The translations under genes and the position numbers were made by a program. Shown here piece after piece: positions 25,962-39,095 of a DNA stretch of 64,000 nucleotides (its first letter is position 1; every line of letters begins with the position of its first letter). The stretch covers positions 21,053,735 through 21,117,734 of the forward strand of contig OY747712.1 of NCBI GenBank assembly GCA_963556495.2. The letters run 5' to 3'. The notes under the pieces were generated by a model. That model saw only the letters and a list, made by a program, of their open reading frames with translations, made no database searches and had not been told where the DNA came from. The DNA is from Valencia hispanica (Eukaryota > Chordata > Actinopteri > Cyprinodontiformes > Valenciidae).

Positions 25962-27284
25962 CTGCTAACTTAACGCTGACATAAGATGTACTTTTTCCCA
26001 GTTATATTTTACATTTCCACTCCCACAAGCCAATGCCATACTGACTTATACAACATTAATGAGTCACCAGAGTGATTCTATGATATCATGTATTTGAACT
26101 TACAATAAACAATGTTCCTTGTTTGAGAAACAGCCCAGAAACAACAGTCTGCTAGATCTTTCAGTGGGTGTGTTTGTATTGTTTCCTGTTGAATATGAAA
26201 GTGAATCATTTATAAGTGTCTGTGATTGTGTTTTTGATAGCACTGAAAGCCAAAGGCAACATGAGGTCTGAGGGTGTAATAATAATGACACATCCTATAA
26301 TATTAATGCTTTTCTTAAGAAGTCTTTTGGTTAATATTAAATTTTACTTCTTAATATCCTCTGCTGAGAGGCTTTACATAGTTAATTTGCAAAGAATTAA
26401 ACAGTGTGCTCAAATGTGGTTATTTCTGGGTGTTTTAATTCCATTAATGAGTCACCTGAGATAAGTAATGAGAGAAACTGGATGGGGTTTGAGGCAAATC
26501 AAGGCTTTTTAATTGGTTCGAGTGTTAGGCACCGTTCTGTTGCTCTGTTATAGGTGTTGTGTGGGTTATTCCTACATTTACACTTGATTGCTTGTTCATT
26601 TTTAAAGTTAATGTTTACATAAAAGCTAATTTATTGTGCTGAAAGCGAAAGATAATGACAGACATGTGCGTACAACAGCTAGAGATAAAAATCAACATCC
26701 AGGAATTATATCAATTTGAACGACAACCTCATGATTATCTTCAGCATTAGATAGTTGCTGGATTGTTTTTCTGTTTGAAAGCCTCTATGTTTTCCTTTGT
26801 TGAGATTTTAAAAAAAGGCTGCTGTTTCAATAAATAATTAAAAATTTAGTAATGAGATAACTAGCTACTAAAGATCTACTTAAGCTGATTATTCTCCTTA
26901 GATGCACTATGTCTAAAACACAATGATTAAATCATCATAGTAGGTTAGAAAAAGAATGCATTCCAAACGCAGAAGCTGTGGAAGCAACTAAAAGGAGCAC
27001 TTGTAAGAAAAAAACCCACACATAGGTTTATGGTTTGCACCACCTACTGTACATTTTGCAAACTTGTGTAGATTGTAACCATAGACTGTATATAAAGATT
27101 GTAACCTGTTGTGACCTGAATAACAACTGGTTACTTATGTAAGAGAATAAAACAGTAAATGATCATTGTTTAGACATTCTGTATCCATAAATATAAGTTC
27201 AAAACAAAAGAATACTAACATCTTTGAAGTAGCCCATGGGGGGGTAAACAAAATTCAATTATTTAGCTTGGAAATACATTGGAT
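25962..27284. other. non-coding, nothing recognised
   Basis: AT-rich sequence without supported features. Confidence 0.5.
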
Positions 27285-27740
27285 TTAGGGGCTGTTTACG
27301 TTTTAACGGGGGTCGGGGGGGTACACAGCTTTTCGAAAACGGCTTCCAGAGTGGAGAGTTATGAAAATGCTGGGTGATTAGTTGTCATGTAAACGCAAGC
27401 CGGATACTTTTGAAAACGATGACATCACTGCCAGTCGCCTACGGCCATGTTGGATTTGCGCACTCCCCCTTTCTACAGAAAAACAACAACAATGGCGGAT
27501 CCAGGTATGCTGTTACTGCTGATGCAGCTTCTGAAGTTATTTGGTCTCTGTTAGGCTTCTACAACCACAGTTGTACGCGCAGAGACCGCCATTGTTAGTT
27601 ATCATGAAATATTTATTTTCCGGGTTGTGAGGGGGAAACCTTGGAACACTGCATACACGGGGCACACTGCTATCTAAAGGCCGGGCATATGTACTACATC
27701 GTTTTCCATCGAGCGCCCTGTCGTGTAAACGCAGTGCGTT
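27285..27740. mobile_element. DNA-transposon-like block, possibly non-autonomous
   Basis: A block distinctly more GC-rich than its surroundings starts with ggggctgtttacgttt and ends with cgtgtaaacgcagtgcg. The outer gtttac/gtaaac motifs are inverted. Internal repeats of gaaaacg and gtaaacgcaag occur. This matches the style of fish non-autonomous DNA elements, but perfect terminal repeats and target duplications were not resolved. Confidence 0.4.
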
Positions 27741-29559
27741 TTTGTGTGTTTTTGTTGTTAGCACATTCAACTATGTAAAGAACAAAGTATTTAACAAGAA
27801 TATTTAATTCATTCAGATCTAGGATGTGTTATTTTAGTGTTCCCTTTATTTTTCTGAGCAATGTACATTTCTGACCAAGTGTTAAGTGTGTTAAAAAGGG
27901 AGTGAGAATGGATTTGAAAGCAATTCATAATTGTAGAGAACTAATAACTGTCTTTTTGAATGGTTGCACTGGGTGTTTTTGTGGACATCAGAGAAAACGG
28001 GGCTCTATATTCAGTTAATTAGAATATGTGTCCCACTGAGGCTCATTTGTCAGATTAAAAGTGCCTTTTCAAAATAACATTTAAGCAGGTATTAAACATG
28101 CTTTTCATTATGCCCACATGTATGTATTAAAAAATGTGTATTATTGGTCTGATGGAATATTCTAATCTTAAATGTCGTGATTTGTTTTGCTGTAAGCAGA
28201 AAATCATCATAAAGGCTTTAAACGTCAGTCTGTGTTTCTGTGTTTGTGGTTGTGTGTGTAAAAAATTTGACTACTTTTACAAAGTAGTGTACATGTATTG
28301 TGCAAAGTAACCTTTAGCAGGTCAGCTGTCTGATTTGATAGATATTTAATCAAGAACTGTTATGCCTGGTAATTAACTTTTAGCAACAACGAAAGAAGCA
28401 AAATGTTTTTCTGTTATATAAGCCGTTTTCCCTTTACTTTTAGCACACTAACATCAATCAATTCCCCTGCTTTTAAGCTCTCATATATTAGATACAAAAC
28501 TCAATAAAGCCCATAGATGGACTATTTGCAAAAAGGGCAAATTGCTTCTTTAAGCCTAAAGTTATGCAGTTAGCAAGTAGAGACCATAAACAGACTTTGA
28601 TTATTTTAAAACACACTGAGAAAATTATGTTTCATATTTTGGGACATGTTCTTTCATTTACATTTTTATCAAATCTTATGTTTTTACAACTAAATCTTTA
28701 TCTGGTATCCAAATACTGGCAATAACCTTCTTTGCAGGCTGAGTGGCTAAAGATAAATTCTGTAAACACTGATGAAAAATGTAATCAAAATGTGTTTGGT
28801 CTAAAATTTTATGTGAGTTGGGGTTTCTTTTTTCTAATGTATATTTAGACACAGTCCAATATAAAATGTGAACAAAGCCAAAGGGAGGGGAAAAGGAAAA
28901 TTAAATAGAATACCAAAATAAACTGATTAAGACACCGAAGTGTATTAGAAAAAATAAAAAGGCTGTTGTCCCAAAATCTAAAATATCTTCAATGCAGATT
29001 AAAACAAATTACATCAAAGCTCCAGACTTGGCAATAAACCACACAATCCCTCAAAATAAAGAATGAGGTCTTTATCTGTCTTCATAGTGTAAAATACTGA
29101 TTATTGGTCAGCACTGTTGCTCTGTCAGTGTGTGTGCTTGTATTTAATAATAAGTCTGAGAAGGTGATGTCATTTGTTTTAGCCATGTCTGCATGCATTT
29201 TTCGATTTTCACTTTCTCTCTGTCTTTCTGCTCGGAAGATCTCACTCTTGTGTTGAAGTATGGCGTAAATCTCAAAACTGTACATATTTGTGATCAAATG
29301 TCAACTTTTTGTAAATAAAAAATTCAGACCATGAAACCTTTTTTAGAACTTTTTCCACCATTGATGTGACCCTTATTCTGTACAATTCAAATGAAAAACT
29401 AATTTAGTATAGGAAAAAATGCTGCAATAACCAGATATCATATATAGGCACATCTTTGAACTGATACTGGCCCGATTAACCTGAAACATGAGTTCAGGTG
29501 TCACAGATGAGGATTTTTCCGACATTTGTTCATTTCTTTTTTTTTGTTTTGGAGATTAC
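27741..29559. other. non-coding, nothing recognised
   Basis: AT-rich sequence. The open frame at 29082-29297 has no recognisable features. Confidence 0.5.
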
Positions 29560-30380
29560 AAAGGGTGAAAAGTATGTAATTGTATCAGTCAGGAGAGGAG
29601 TATAAAAAGATTCCACAGGATTATATATGCACCAACGCAGGCAGTCACCAGTAATTAGAGAAAAAAAGGGACAACAATGATGTTACAAAACTGGAAATTT
29701 CTCCAAAACAAAAGGATGAGACAGAAACTGCTCAAGTAAGCTGCCAACAGGCCGACACTAAAGCAGCTAAAGGAATTTCTGCCCAGTACAGACTGTGTTC
29801 TACATATGACAACAATGTCCATGTGTTTGGATCAAGGACCAGGTTGTGAGACAGAAGCACTTTCTCCTAAAATAGCTTCCAAGCCTGGCTAAAATTTCCC
29901 TGAACTTTGTGGAAGGGTGTGTTATGGTCTGATGAAACCAAACTTGAGCACTTGGGACACAGTTACATAAGGTATGTTTGGTACAAAAACAACACTAAGC
30001 ATCACTGAATAAACATTATTCCCACAGTGAAAGTTTGTGGTGGAAGCATCATGATCTGTGTTAACTTTTCTTCAAATGGAGGATAGGTTTTTATCTAGTT
30101 GAAGAGCCCAAGCATGAACCCAAATCAACAAAACAATGACATTATTGAAGGACAATTATAGTTATAAATAGCTACAGAGCAGAATTATATTCAGCACAAA
30201 ACCTGTGGGGTCACCTGTAGAGGACACAAGATGTCCTTACAATCTGACCGATTTTGCATCACTTTTGCAAGCCATATTGATAAATCAAGGTGTGAGATGC
30301 GGGGTGATTTCTACCATAAGACTGAATGCTAAAATTAACTCAAAAGTGTTTGCATACTTGCAAGCAGGTTACTAGACCTT
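29560..30380 (+). mobile_element. degraded Tc1-like element (transposase on +)
   Basis: The + strand retains decayed landmarks: gttatggtctgatgaaacca (usually W-S-D-E-T around the first catalytic Asp) at about 29920-29940, then cccacagtgaaagtttgtggtggaagcatcatg (usually TVKHGGGSIM) at about 30020-30054. Stops and frameshifts occur throughout. It is a different family from the antisense copies at 21.7, 25, 49.5 and 58 kb. Confidence 0.55.
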
Positions 30381-32696
30381 TATTTTTAGTTTTTTTCTCT
30401 GCTTCTAACAACTGTATTTGATTTCCATCTTAATTGCACATACACATCACATTACACATAGAAAAACCTTTAAAGTCATTTATCATGCTCGCATTTTTAC
30501 TTTACAAACACCTGCCTTGTACAGTAGCGTGGATATTTTTTTAATCCACTGTCTACAAGATAAGAGTTCTATAATATTTGACCTGTTTTAAGATATTAAG
30601 CTTGTTTTTACTGATGAAATTATTTTATCTTCAATAAAATTTTTGTGCATCATAATTTTTAATCCCTTCAGTCATGTTGCATTTAAAAAAGTCGCATCTC
30701 GTGTGCACTATTGTAATAGCAGCTGAGTTTGCCAGGATGCAAGTCTCTACTGTGAAAGGCATCTTTAGTTTAGAAAACCAGGTGGCAATTGTGTCATATT
30801 AAAGTTTATTCAGCTGGTTATAGTCATTGTAATTTTACCAAATGTTATGGCTGACTCATAATTCTGTTTTTAATTTGCTTCTCCCTTTGTACTAACGTTT
30901 TGAACAGCAGTCACACCGACTATAAATAAATTCTTGAATTCTTGAAAGTGACATTTTTATTATATGTTAAAAATGGACATTCTTGTAACGGCTGCTTTTT
31001 CTTTTGGTAGTCATTATGTGTTTCAGGCTGGCTTGCCTGGTATGTTTGGAAACTATAATCATTGTTGTTTAACTCAGAAGAAACACCAGTGTGTTGTATC
31101 CAATAAAACAAAATTTCCACTAAAGAACATGTCAAGAGAGTGGAACTCACATTAAAGTAACGCATTAACTGAGAAAACAAATAGCTTATATAAATATATA
31201 AGTAACACCCAGTTACTAAATATAGTAAAAACGTTTAAATTCCCCCCAAAATATGTATTTGAGCTCCGTTTCATTAAAGTTTTAGCTGATCACAAAAGTT
31301 TCAAGTAGAATCTTGCTATATGAGATGCTAAAGAGCTCCCCCTAGTGATTTGTATGAACATCTAATTGCAGCTCATGACAACAGCAGCACCCGAACTTCA
31401 CGATAGGAAAATATTAAACATCGACATGTGAACGTTGCAATAGGAAAACAAACACAATTAGATTACCATGACATGGCTCTGCAGTGCTTCAAGACATTAT
31501 ATTGCCTAGCTGATTCATTAAGCATCTAACGTGACCATCTCCAGTTGCATTATGTGGGCTTTATAAAAAAGGTTAATCTTAGTAAATAGGAATATTATCG
31601 AAAAGAAAAATGCAGAAAAACAGAAAAATACTTGTAATATATCACCATGCAATAAATATATGAGTTTCATGTTTTAATTAGAATAGCTAACATACAAACT
31701 TTTCTGTGATATTCTACTTTGTTAGGTAGCGCCCTCAAACCTCATGCTGGTTAAATAAAATACAAAAAAGTACAAAATCAGTATAAAAATGGTTATCAAA
31801 AAAATTACCTAAATAAAAACAAGGTTACAAAACAAGGATTTTCTTTTTTAGTTGCTACATGGTGCTCTCACATTCTCACATTTCTTTTCATGGACTATGA
31901 ATAGATCATGGACTGTAGTGTTGCTTTAAAAGTCACAAAGAACTGTGTTAATTAATACAGCAAGCACTGAAGCTTAGCGTTTTAAAAGACTCAAAGAGCT
32001 CTTTTCTATGTCCCATCTGGGTCTTATTTCCAAGTTGGAGCATTTTAAGCTAATAGCACTACTTTAGTCAATGTTGTTTTCCACTGTTGTCATCAATGCT
32101 ATAACGGTTAAGAAAACAACATGAGAATTTCTGGATAAGTTGTTAATTCATGTCTTAGATTGCATTTTAACACTCAAAATAATTTTTTATCCCATTCAAC
32201 ATTATCTTATGAATAAGAAGTCTGTTCTGCATTAATACAGTAAAAAGATGACACTGGGGGTTATTTTTCTGTCTCACAAAAGTTGTTTTGTTGTAGTTTA
32301 TGAGGGTAGCAGGATGAGTCAGGAGAGAGTGAGTCATCCTTGTAACCTGTAAAACCACAAATGAGAAACATTTCATAACTGACATAATTTATTTATTTTC
32401 TTTAATTACCAAAGTCAGAAATACTCAACCTTCCAAAGATTTTCAGGATTGATCAACTTATTTTTATGTACCTATTGTGTGTATATATATAATATTCTGC
32501 TTTAGCTTAATTCACTGTAAGGAGGTTTTGGTACATTTATTTATTTGTATTTCATTTTTGTGGGCATACATTTAACAGTACGATAACTTACTGGTAACTG
32601 GATGGTATTGAGTAAGTAGAAAAATGTTTACAGTATTGAGACAGTAATGTCATGTAAAAGAAATCACCATTATGATTCATTTACAGTAGTATTGCT
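30381..32696. other. non-coding, nothing recognised
   Basis: AT-rich sequence. A gagctccccctagtg motif at about 31335 is common in teleost repeats but too short to classify. Confidence 0.5.
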
Positions 32697-32998
32697 GTAC
32701 TTTTGGGGTGGCTGTGACTCAGTGGTAGAGTTGTCTGCCTGAAATAGTGGGTTCGATTCCTGCCACTTGCTACATGCCGTTGTGTCTTTGGGCAAGACAC
32801 TTCACCTACCTTGCCTGCTGGTATTGGCCAGAGGGACAGATGGAGCGATATGGCAGCCTGGCTTCTGTCAGTCTGCCCTAGGGCAGCTGTGGCTACACTT
32901 GTAGCTTGCGTCTACCAGTGAGTGAATGAATAATCGAGTTGCATAGTGCTTGGAGAATCTCAAAGAGCACTATATAAATGCAAGCCGTTATTACTTTT
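32697..32998 (+). mobile_element. tRNA-derived SINE
   Basis: The 5' part has a Pol III A-box-like gtgactcagtggtagag and a B-box ggttcgattcc at about 32750-32760, spaced as in tRNA genes. The body then carries gcaagacacttcacc, and the tail is gcactatataaatgcaag followed by an AT-rich end. The tRNA part does not fold into a full cloverleaf, so this is a SINE and not a tRNA gene. Confidence 0.75.
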
Positions 32999-33439
32999 AT
33001 TCACTTCACTACTTTAATCCATTTACAGTATTACTGTATTTTGTTTTTGTTTATGAGTTGCGTGATACATAAAAAAAATACAGTGAATATGTGCTTTAAG
33101 ACTCCTCGTTATTCAACCACTACATAATAATGTTGTGCTTAAAGCTGCCTGACAGTTTTTGATGACTAACCCCCATAAAGTTGAAACATGGCTTGTCTTT
33201 GGGAACTCTAAAATGATTCTTTGTCTGCTTCAGCTGTTTGCTGTTATGCATACAAGGTTCCTTACACTTCTTTTTTTTTTTAAGTTCACTTATCAATATC
33301 TAATCTTTTTTTTCATTTACCTAGGGAGGATAAAGTTATTTAACTATAAATCAACACCTAAACTAACCTTGCTTTTTTCACTCTACAGATGGGCTCACAT
33401 TATCCCTTTAACACCCTGTGATATACTGTTGAATTCATG
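32999..33439. other. non-coding, nothing recognised
   Basis: AT-rich sequence. The 107-codon frame at 33159-33482 is a low-complexity Phe/Leu-rich shadow. Confidence 0.5.
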
Positions 33440-34130
33440 GTGCATTCTATGTCAGTGCTCTGGCCCAGTCCCTCTGCAGTAAACCCTCCACAAATCGTGA
33501 CACTTCCAGCTCTATATAAGTTGATATGAGATTATTTTCCTTGAATGCTGTATTTCATTCATGTCAACATGACCTATGTTCTGATGTCCAGATAATTACA
33601 TTTTAGACTCATCTGGCCACAGAACATTATTCCAGAAGTGCTGATCCTTGTCTATGTACTCTCTGGCAAACCTCAAGTGGGTCTTCGTGTTTTTCTTTGA
33701 GAGCAAAGGTTTTCTCCTTACACGCCTCCAAAATAAGTAAAACATGGGTCATCTCCTTATGATTATACAAAAATGCACTTTCGTATCTACAGTAGGAAAA
33801 AACTTTCTGAAGGTCTCATGATGATGTTTTAAGTATTTTGATTACCTCTGTTTTCATCCTGATCTCTACTTTCAGTGTGAAGTTGCTTAGATGGCGAGAC
33901 ATGGGCAAGCTGCAGTACTTTTGGATGTTCCCCTATTTCAGAATGCCTAATTTCAAATTATTTTGAGACCTCTGTAAAATCCCTTACCAGACTCATGATC
34001 TACTTCAACCTTTTGTCTGAAGGCCTCAGACAGCAATTTTGTTCTTAAAATGGTGTTCACTCCTCAACAGTCAGGAGCTCACCAAACTAAATGTCTCCTT
34101 AAAAACACTGAGTAAAGATGTTTTCATCTT
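33440..34130 (-). mobile_element. DNA-transposon relic (Tc1/mariner-like)
   Basis: The - strand complement of ttagactcatctggccacagaacattattccagaagt (about 33603-33640) reads like W-N-N-V-L-W-P-D-E, the area around the first catalytic Asp of a Tc1-type transposase. Other short blocks (ctggcaaacctcaagtggg) are familiar from fish repeats. No frame is intact. Confidence 0.4.
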
Positions 34131-34184
34131 ATGTGTAACGTTAGCTGAAAAAAAGAGTTTAATTTTCTAACTTAAATAAATTAA

Positions 34185-34275
34185 GTGGTCTGCAATGGAT
34201 TGGAGACCTGTCCAGAGTGCAACCCGCATTTCGCCCCGTGACTGTTGGCGGGTAGGGTAATGGATGGAAATGTAG
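34185..34275 (+). mobile_element. retroelement 3'-tail fragment
   Basis: The gcaatggattggagacctgtccagagtg stretch followed by a gggtagggtaatggatgg end is a typical 3' tail of a fish non-LTR element. The body is missing. Confidence 0.4.
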
Positions 34276-34479
34276 TGGTCTGATTTTCAGAGGTGCATTT
34301 AGATCTATTTAAAGTTTCGTTTTTATTACAAGATATTTTCCTTTTTGACAAATTTTATGACTAAAATGTACATATATTCACATAAATTTTGTTTCCAGTC
34401 ATTTTGCCACTCGCAATATGGCAGTTATGCGGCGTCCAGTCTGCTTGCGTCAGTAACTTTATTTTGAAATGCCCAACCC

Positions 34480-34539
34480 GGAAACGGACCTGTTTTCTTT
34501 TTCCTTTTTCCTCTGGTGTGTACTTGGAGAGATTTCACG
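34480..34539 (+). promoter_or_regulatory. atp5mg: atp5mg core promoter / 5' UTR
   Basis: Just upstream of the start codon are an ETS-type acccggaaac motif (about 34476-34485) and a long pyrimidine run (ttttctttttcctttttcctc). Both are common at housekeeping and mitochondrial-protein genes. No TATA box is visible. Confidence 0.4.
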
Positions 34540-36534
34540 ATGGCTCAGAAGGTTCAGAAACTCGTCGCTAAAGTTCCCACACTTCTCAGTAGTAAGTGAA
34601 CGTAGCTTTTATTTTATTTTTCAGCAGGTACAAAATGAGTTAGAGAAAATTATTTGAATAAAAAACAAAGCCACGTTGTTATAGTTTGTCACACCTGATC
34701 AGGTTCTCTGTGACCTCTGATTATGGTCACCTCGGGTGAAACAGAAAAGTCTGCTGCGGGTTGTTTGCCTTATGTTTGGTAATTAAAACCAAAACTGCAG
34801 CTTGTCTCCATCAAATAAGGTAGTTTGTGATTTATTGCAGCCGCTGTCACATACTCCAAACCCCGGCTAGCGACCTTCTGGTACTACGCCCGGGTGGAGC
34901 TGGTCCCTCCGTCCCCTGCTGAGATCCCCAAAGCCATAGAGGCCGCCAAAGGTTTGATCAAGAGCTACCAGACAGGACGTCTGGGACAGAGCACAGTTAA
35001 AGTGAGTTTTACTGACTCATATGAAATCTTTTCACTTAAATTGGGACTTTTTACACCAGTTTAATACCACAATTTGTTTTGTTTTTATGGAAGCTGGAAA
35101 TCTATTTACCCAATCTTAACCTGAAAACACCAAGATTGTTAGAAAATCCAACCTTTGAATTGAAGTTGTTGTGCTGTGCAAGTAATTTTTTTAAATTTCA
35201 CCCCCACACCTTTTAACCAACCAACCAACACAATTACTTAAGCTATTTTCTTACATTTTACAGAAAAATGCAGATGGATAAATGCACTGTAAAACTACAT
35301 CAACTAATTGTAGCGTCATCAAACCTGGTCCTGCATGTTTTTTTCCTGCTACCAGACACTAAAAGAATGTGCGATTAACAGACTTCTGATGCTCCTGATG
35401 GCATGCTGAGAAGATTACAGATCTTTTTTCTTTTTGTGTCGCATTTAAATGTTTCCGATTATCAACAGATTAAAGGGAAAATGTTGTTTGAGAAATGCAT
35501 TTTCATGCCTACAATTCTGTGAAACACAACAATAGGACATGTCACATGACAGTTTCTTTTGGTTACTCTTCAAAATGGGAAAGACACATGATCTTGCTAC
35601 ATTTGTCAAAAATGCTGGGCCGCAGATGAGCAAATTGCTTTTTTTCCCCTAAACATTTAAAACAACAGGTGGGACAGCCATGGGTAAATGAGCACCAAGC
35701 TTTGCAACCACACACAGTGAGCAGGTTCTGTTAAAGTTGATTAAATAAATTCTCCAAACCACACTGTTGTAAAGCTACCATATATACTACTACAGTTACA
35801 GGAGTTTTTTGTTTGCAAATTTTTAATGGTGCTAGTAAATCTGAAACACTGTAAATAATTAGATGTCATCAATGGGGCCAGATTCACATTGAAGGATTCT
35901 AAGCCCCATTTTCACATGGCAGACCAGTTAGAGATGGCAAAATTGTCCAGATCTGAGGCAACTACTGAGACTTATTCAAATACCTGTTGTGTGAGCAAAC
36001 AATCTGGAGTGCTTTATATTTATAAGAAATCATCAGGGGATTAATGGTCAAGCCCAGACCAGAGCCATTAGAATCCCAGCAAAAAAAATTAAATAAATTT
36101 AAAGTAGGAAGGACAGTTTGGGAATTAAAAGATGTCTGGATTATAAAAACAATTTCTCACATCTCATGAAAAGCTTGAGAATCCAGAAAGGAGTTTTAAG
36201 CAGAGATTAACAATACTAGATCTATAATGAACTACTAATAAGGCAAAGCATATTCAGACATTGTGCAACACTGAGGAAAAAAAACGTCATTCATGTTCAC
36301 CTTAAACCTCTCGATCCCAACAGAAACCATGTAGTGAGGAAAAAAACCCGTAATACTGGTTTTGTTTTTTCAAAGTTTGTACCTGATTTGAATCTCTTCT
36401 CTTACATGAAAATGGTTTTGTTTGTTGTGTTTTAGGATGCCTTGAGGAATGGACTTGTGACCACCGAGGTGTTGATGTGGTTCTTCATTGGAGAGTGCAT
36501 TGGCAAAGGAGGCCTGATTGGATATAATGTCTAA
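34540..36534 (+). CDS. atp5mg: ATP synthase membrane subunit g, mitochondrial
   Basis: Subunit g is a small membrane protein of the mitochondrial F1Fo ATP synthase Fo sector and helps dimerise the enzyme in the inner membrane. The gene has three coding exons: 34540-34591, 34841-35001 and 36436-36534. All introns are GT-AG and the frame joins to 103 aa, the same length as human subunit g. The start is [16 protein letters not shown] (human MAQFVRNLVEKTPALV). Exon 2 gives [20 protein letters not shown] and exon 3 ends [20 protein letters not shown] plus V. The C-terminal hydrophobic segment with repeated glycines is the expected membrane helix with GxxxG-like packing. A polyadenylation signal AATAAA follows at about 36600. 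The gene is convergent with ift22, with stop codons about 300 bp apart. Confidence 0.96.
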
Positions 36535-36837
36535 CTAATGATTTTCCTCTTTTCACACTTCTGAGTATGGCCTTCTGGAAAAAAATCGACGTAATTTTTA
36601 AATAAAATTATAGAATCATTCTGGGTGTTAAATTCCATTATGTTTTTTTTACAGATGATTTACACAAATAAAATACAACAAAACCAAAAGATAACAAGGA
36701 CACCTAACAGTTAGAAAATATTAGGGCTACAATATGTTTTATAATATATCTTAAGGTATAAATAATAACTAGATGTATTTCAAATGTATGAGTCCAAGTG
36801 TAAGGTAAATAAGATGAATGTTTGGTAGATTTTACTA

Positions 36838-38365
36838 CTATGTAATGATGGACATCTCTTCTCGCTCTCGACTCTCGGACATTGCTTTTACAACATTTCC
36901 CAAGTATCTGTAGAAAGCATGTTGCACATCTTCCGCTTCTTTCTCCAGGTTGGAGTGAATAAGTGGCAGCCTGCTCAGATTTGGTGCTGCGTCAAAAAAA
37001 CGAAAAAAGAAAACGTTAGTCCTGGAAACGGCTAATGACGTGCATTGATTTAAGAGGGACTTCACAAAGATTACCTAAAGGCAGCCGGCCATCTTCTACC
37101 TCACTCCCAGGCTTGTGGTGAGCTATGAGTAAACACTGGCTGTCCTGCAAACTTTGGGTGGAGATGAACATAGAGTGCCACGTCTCTATTTCTTTAAGGT
37201 GACTTGGAACATCAGGATTAAAAATGATGACCACACCACTGCAGTCCTTCATGAGTGCAGGCCAGCAGGATTCAAATCTGCAAAAAAAAAAAAATGTTTT
37301 CTTAAAGTTATGAAAAACATTTTTCATGGTATGATTTAAACCATTTTTTTTAAAAGGTCAACCAACTTAAAATCCCCTGAACAGTCCCAAAGTTCAACCT
37401 CACAGGTCTTGTCATCGCTCCCCTCAGGCTGGGATTCACACTCCAAGATCCTTCAGAGAGTTAAAAGCAGCTGTATTTAGTTGAGTGAGATCCAATAATC
37501 AAGAGAAATAATCTTACAATGAACAATAAATTAATGTACTTTGTGAAATATTTCAAACTTCTGAGGTAAATTAATATAACTATTTTTTTATCTTTAAAAG
37601 GGGACATTAAACACTTAAGTTTGTATAAAGAGTAGTATTGCATGCAGTGGTCTTAACAAAGGACTTGTGTACCTGACTCCTTGAGTTGGTCTGTATTCCC
37701 CACCCACGTTCTCTGTTGTGTCCGAAAGAAAGTTTGCAAGAGCGGTTTTCCCACTCTGAAAAAGAAGCAGGTAGGTTGCTTTAAAGAAATGTGTGCATCC
37801 TTTTCACATTTTGTAATATTAGCACTTATTCACTCTAGTGTTGTTTTGTTTGGCATTTGCAGCCAAGTAGAAATACACTGATGAAGTCTTTCCTGGCCTG
37901 TTTTCTCTAACCAGCAGATTTCCATTTTCTTTCTAAGGACAATAATTATTACAAAATTTATGTAATTATTTGCTTTAAATACATCAAAAATATAAAGATA
38001 CAAAGCAATGATGCAAGTATTTCTAATTAAAAGGTTGGTGAATCCTACAGAAAAAGTATTCCTATTTATTTATATGTCCCTAAAGCTTCATCTGATTTTT
38101 ACTGAACTCTAAAGCAGTGTTTATGGCCAGAAATAGCCAATAATTGCTGGTTTTGATGCATTAAATGAACAGCGAAAAAAACTACACATTTCAGTACATG
38201 ATCTGTTGATCATAGATTAGATCGCCAACATCATTTTAATGCGATTTAGTCGCATTATTAGAAATGTCTGCACGCTTAGGATTTATCACAGAATAAATGA
38301 TTTTACGATACAGTAATCAATCTTACCTCCGTAGGACCAACGAAGATAAGTTTTACTTTAAACAT
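36838..38365 (-). CDS. ift22: intraflagellar transport protein 22 (RABL5)
   Basis: IFT22 is a Rab-like small GTPase-fold subunit of the IFT-B complex, which carries cargo along cilia. Five exons on the - strand are 38327-38365, 37673-37755, 37367-37450, 37075-37277 and 36838-36986. They join in frame to 185 aa, equal to human IFT22. The N-terminus MFKVKLIFVGPTESGKTALA holds the P-loop (GPTESGKT, split by intron 1). Exon 3 gives ELWDCSGDFK in place of the usual WDxxG, as in this family. Later parts are CWPALMKDCSGVVIIFNPDV, LLIAHHKPGS and the C-terminus SESREREEMSIIT, close to human SESRDREEMSIMT. There is no prenylation CaaX, consistent with Rab-like proteins. The head-to-head neighbour is the odf2l-like gene, another ciliary gene. 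Confidence 0.96.
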
Positions 38366-38779
38366 TTTCACCAGCCGAGTCTATCAAGTTAACTTGCAAT
38401 GTTGAAGCATTGGCAACGCAACGCTGTCGTACTAAAGCAAACAAAACGTTATATTTATGAAAAAATGCCTGTAGGATTTAGTTTCAACCAGACAACATTA
38501 GCTTAGCTATTTGGATGCTATCGAAGCTGGGCAGTCGCCGTAAACTTCCTCTTTGTTGCTATGGTTTCACCCAATCCCTTTTTTTCTTTTCTTCATTGGC
38601 TATTCGGAACTCTGCTTAAATTTAGCCCCGCCCCTTTTTCCGATCTAAAGCTCCAATGAGCTTTTGGCAAATGTGTTTACGTAGTCACGTTGCTTGAAAG
38701 TCAACCAATCAGGTTTGAATACTGTTTGTAAGGGTTGCCAGTTGTAGTATAGTCAAAACAGCAGAGACAAAGCGAAAGC
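38366..38779. promoter_or_regulatory. bidirectional promoter between ift22 and odf2l-like
   Basis: This segment separates the ift22 start codon from a putative non-coding first exon of the odf2l-like gene (about 38760-38779, ending AAAGC|gtgagt and joining to an acceptor at 39079-39080). Four CCAAT boxes lie within 140 bp: 38571-38575, 38595-38599 (inverted), 38653-38657 and 38705-38709. An RFX X-box-like GTTGCTATGGTTTC at 38555-38568 matches the palindromic consensus at 10 of 14 positions. RFX and NF-Y sites are typical of ciliary-gene promoters. There is no TATA box. The transcription starts are inferred. Confidence 0.6.
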
Positions 38780-39095
38780 GTGAGTAATGTTTGTGCTTTT
38801 AAAGTATATATCTGTAAGGAGTTATATTTAGGTTAAGTAAGAACAATAAATCTAGTAGTGGTCTTGCTTGTTTCATTAAACTAGGAAGTGTTTAGTGAGT
38901 AGATCGAAAAGCTTAGCAGCTACTGAACCTCATCCGTTGCTATGTGGTGACCTTCGTAGCGTCTGTGGTGGCACAAGTCAAATTATTAATGCTAGATAGT
39001 AAAGCACATTTTAGCAATAAATAGACAACACAGTAGCCATATCTTCTGTTTTAGCACTGACTGTTAATCTCTTGTTTTAGTTTTTGACGTGAGGT

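Noticed and set aside
32697..32780. Possible tRNA gene
   Set aside because: A- and B-box motifs are present but no full cloverleaf forms, and the sequence continues into a SINE body and tail.
33159..33482. 107-codon frame on +
   Set aside because: Phe/Leu-rich translation of T-rich DNA with no recognisable family.
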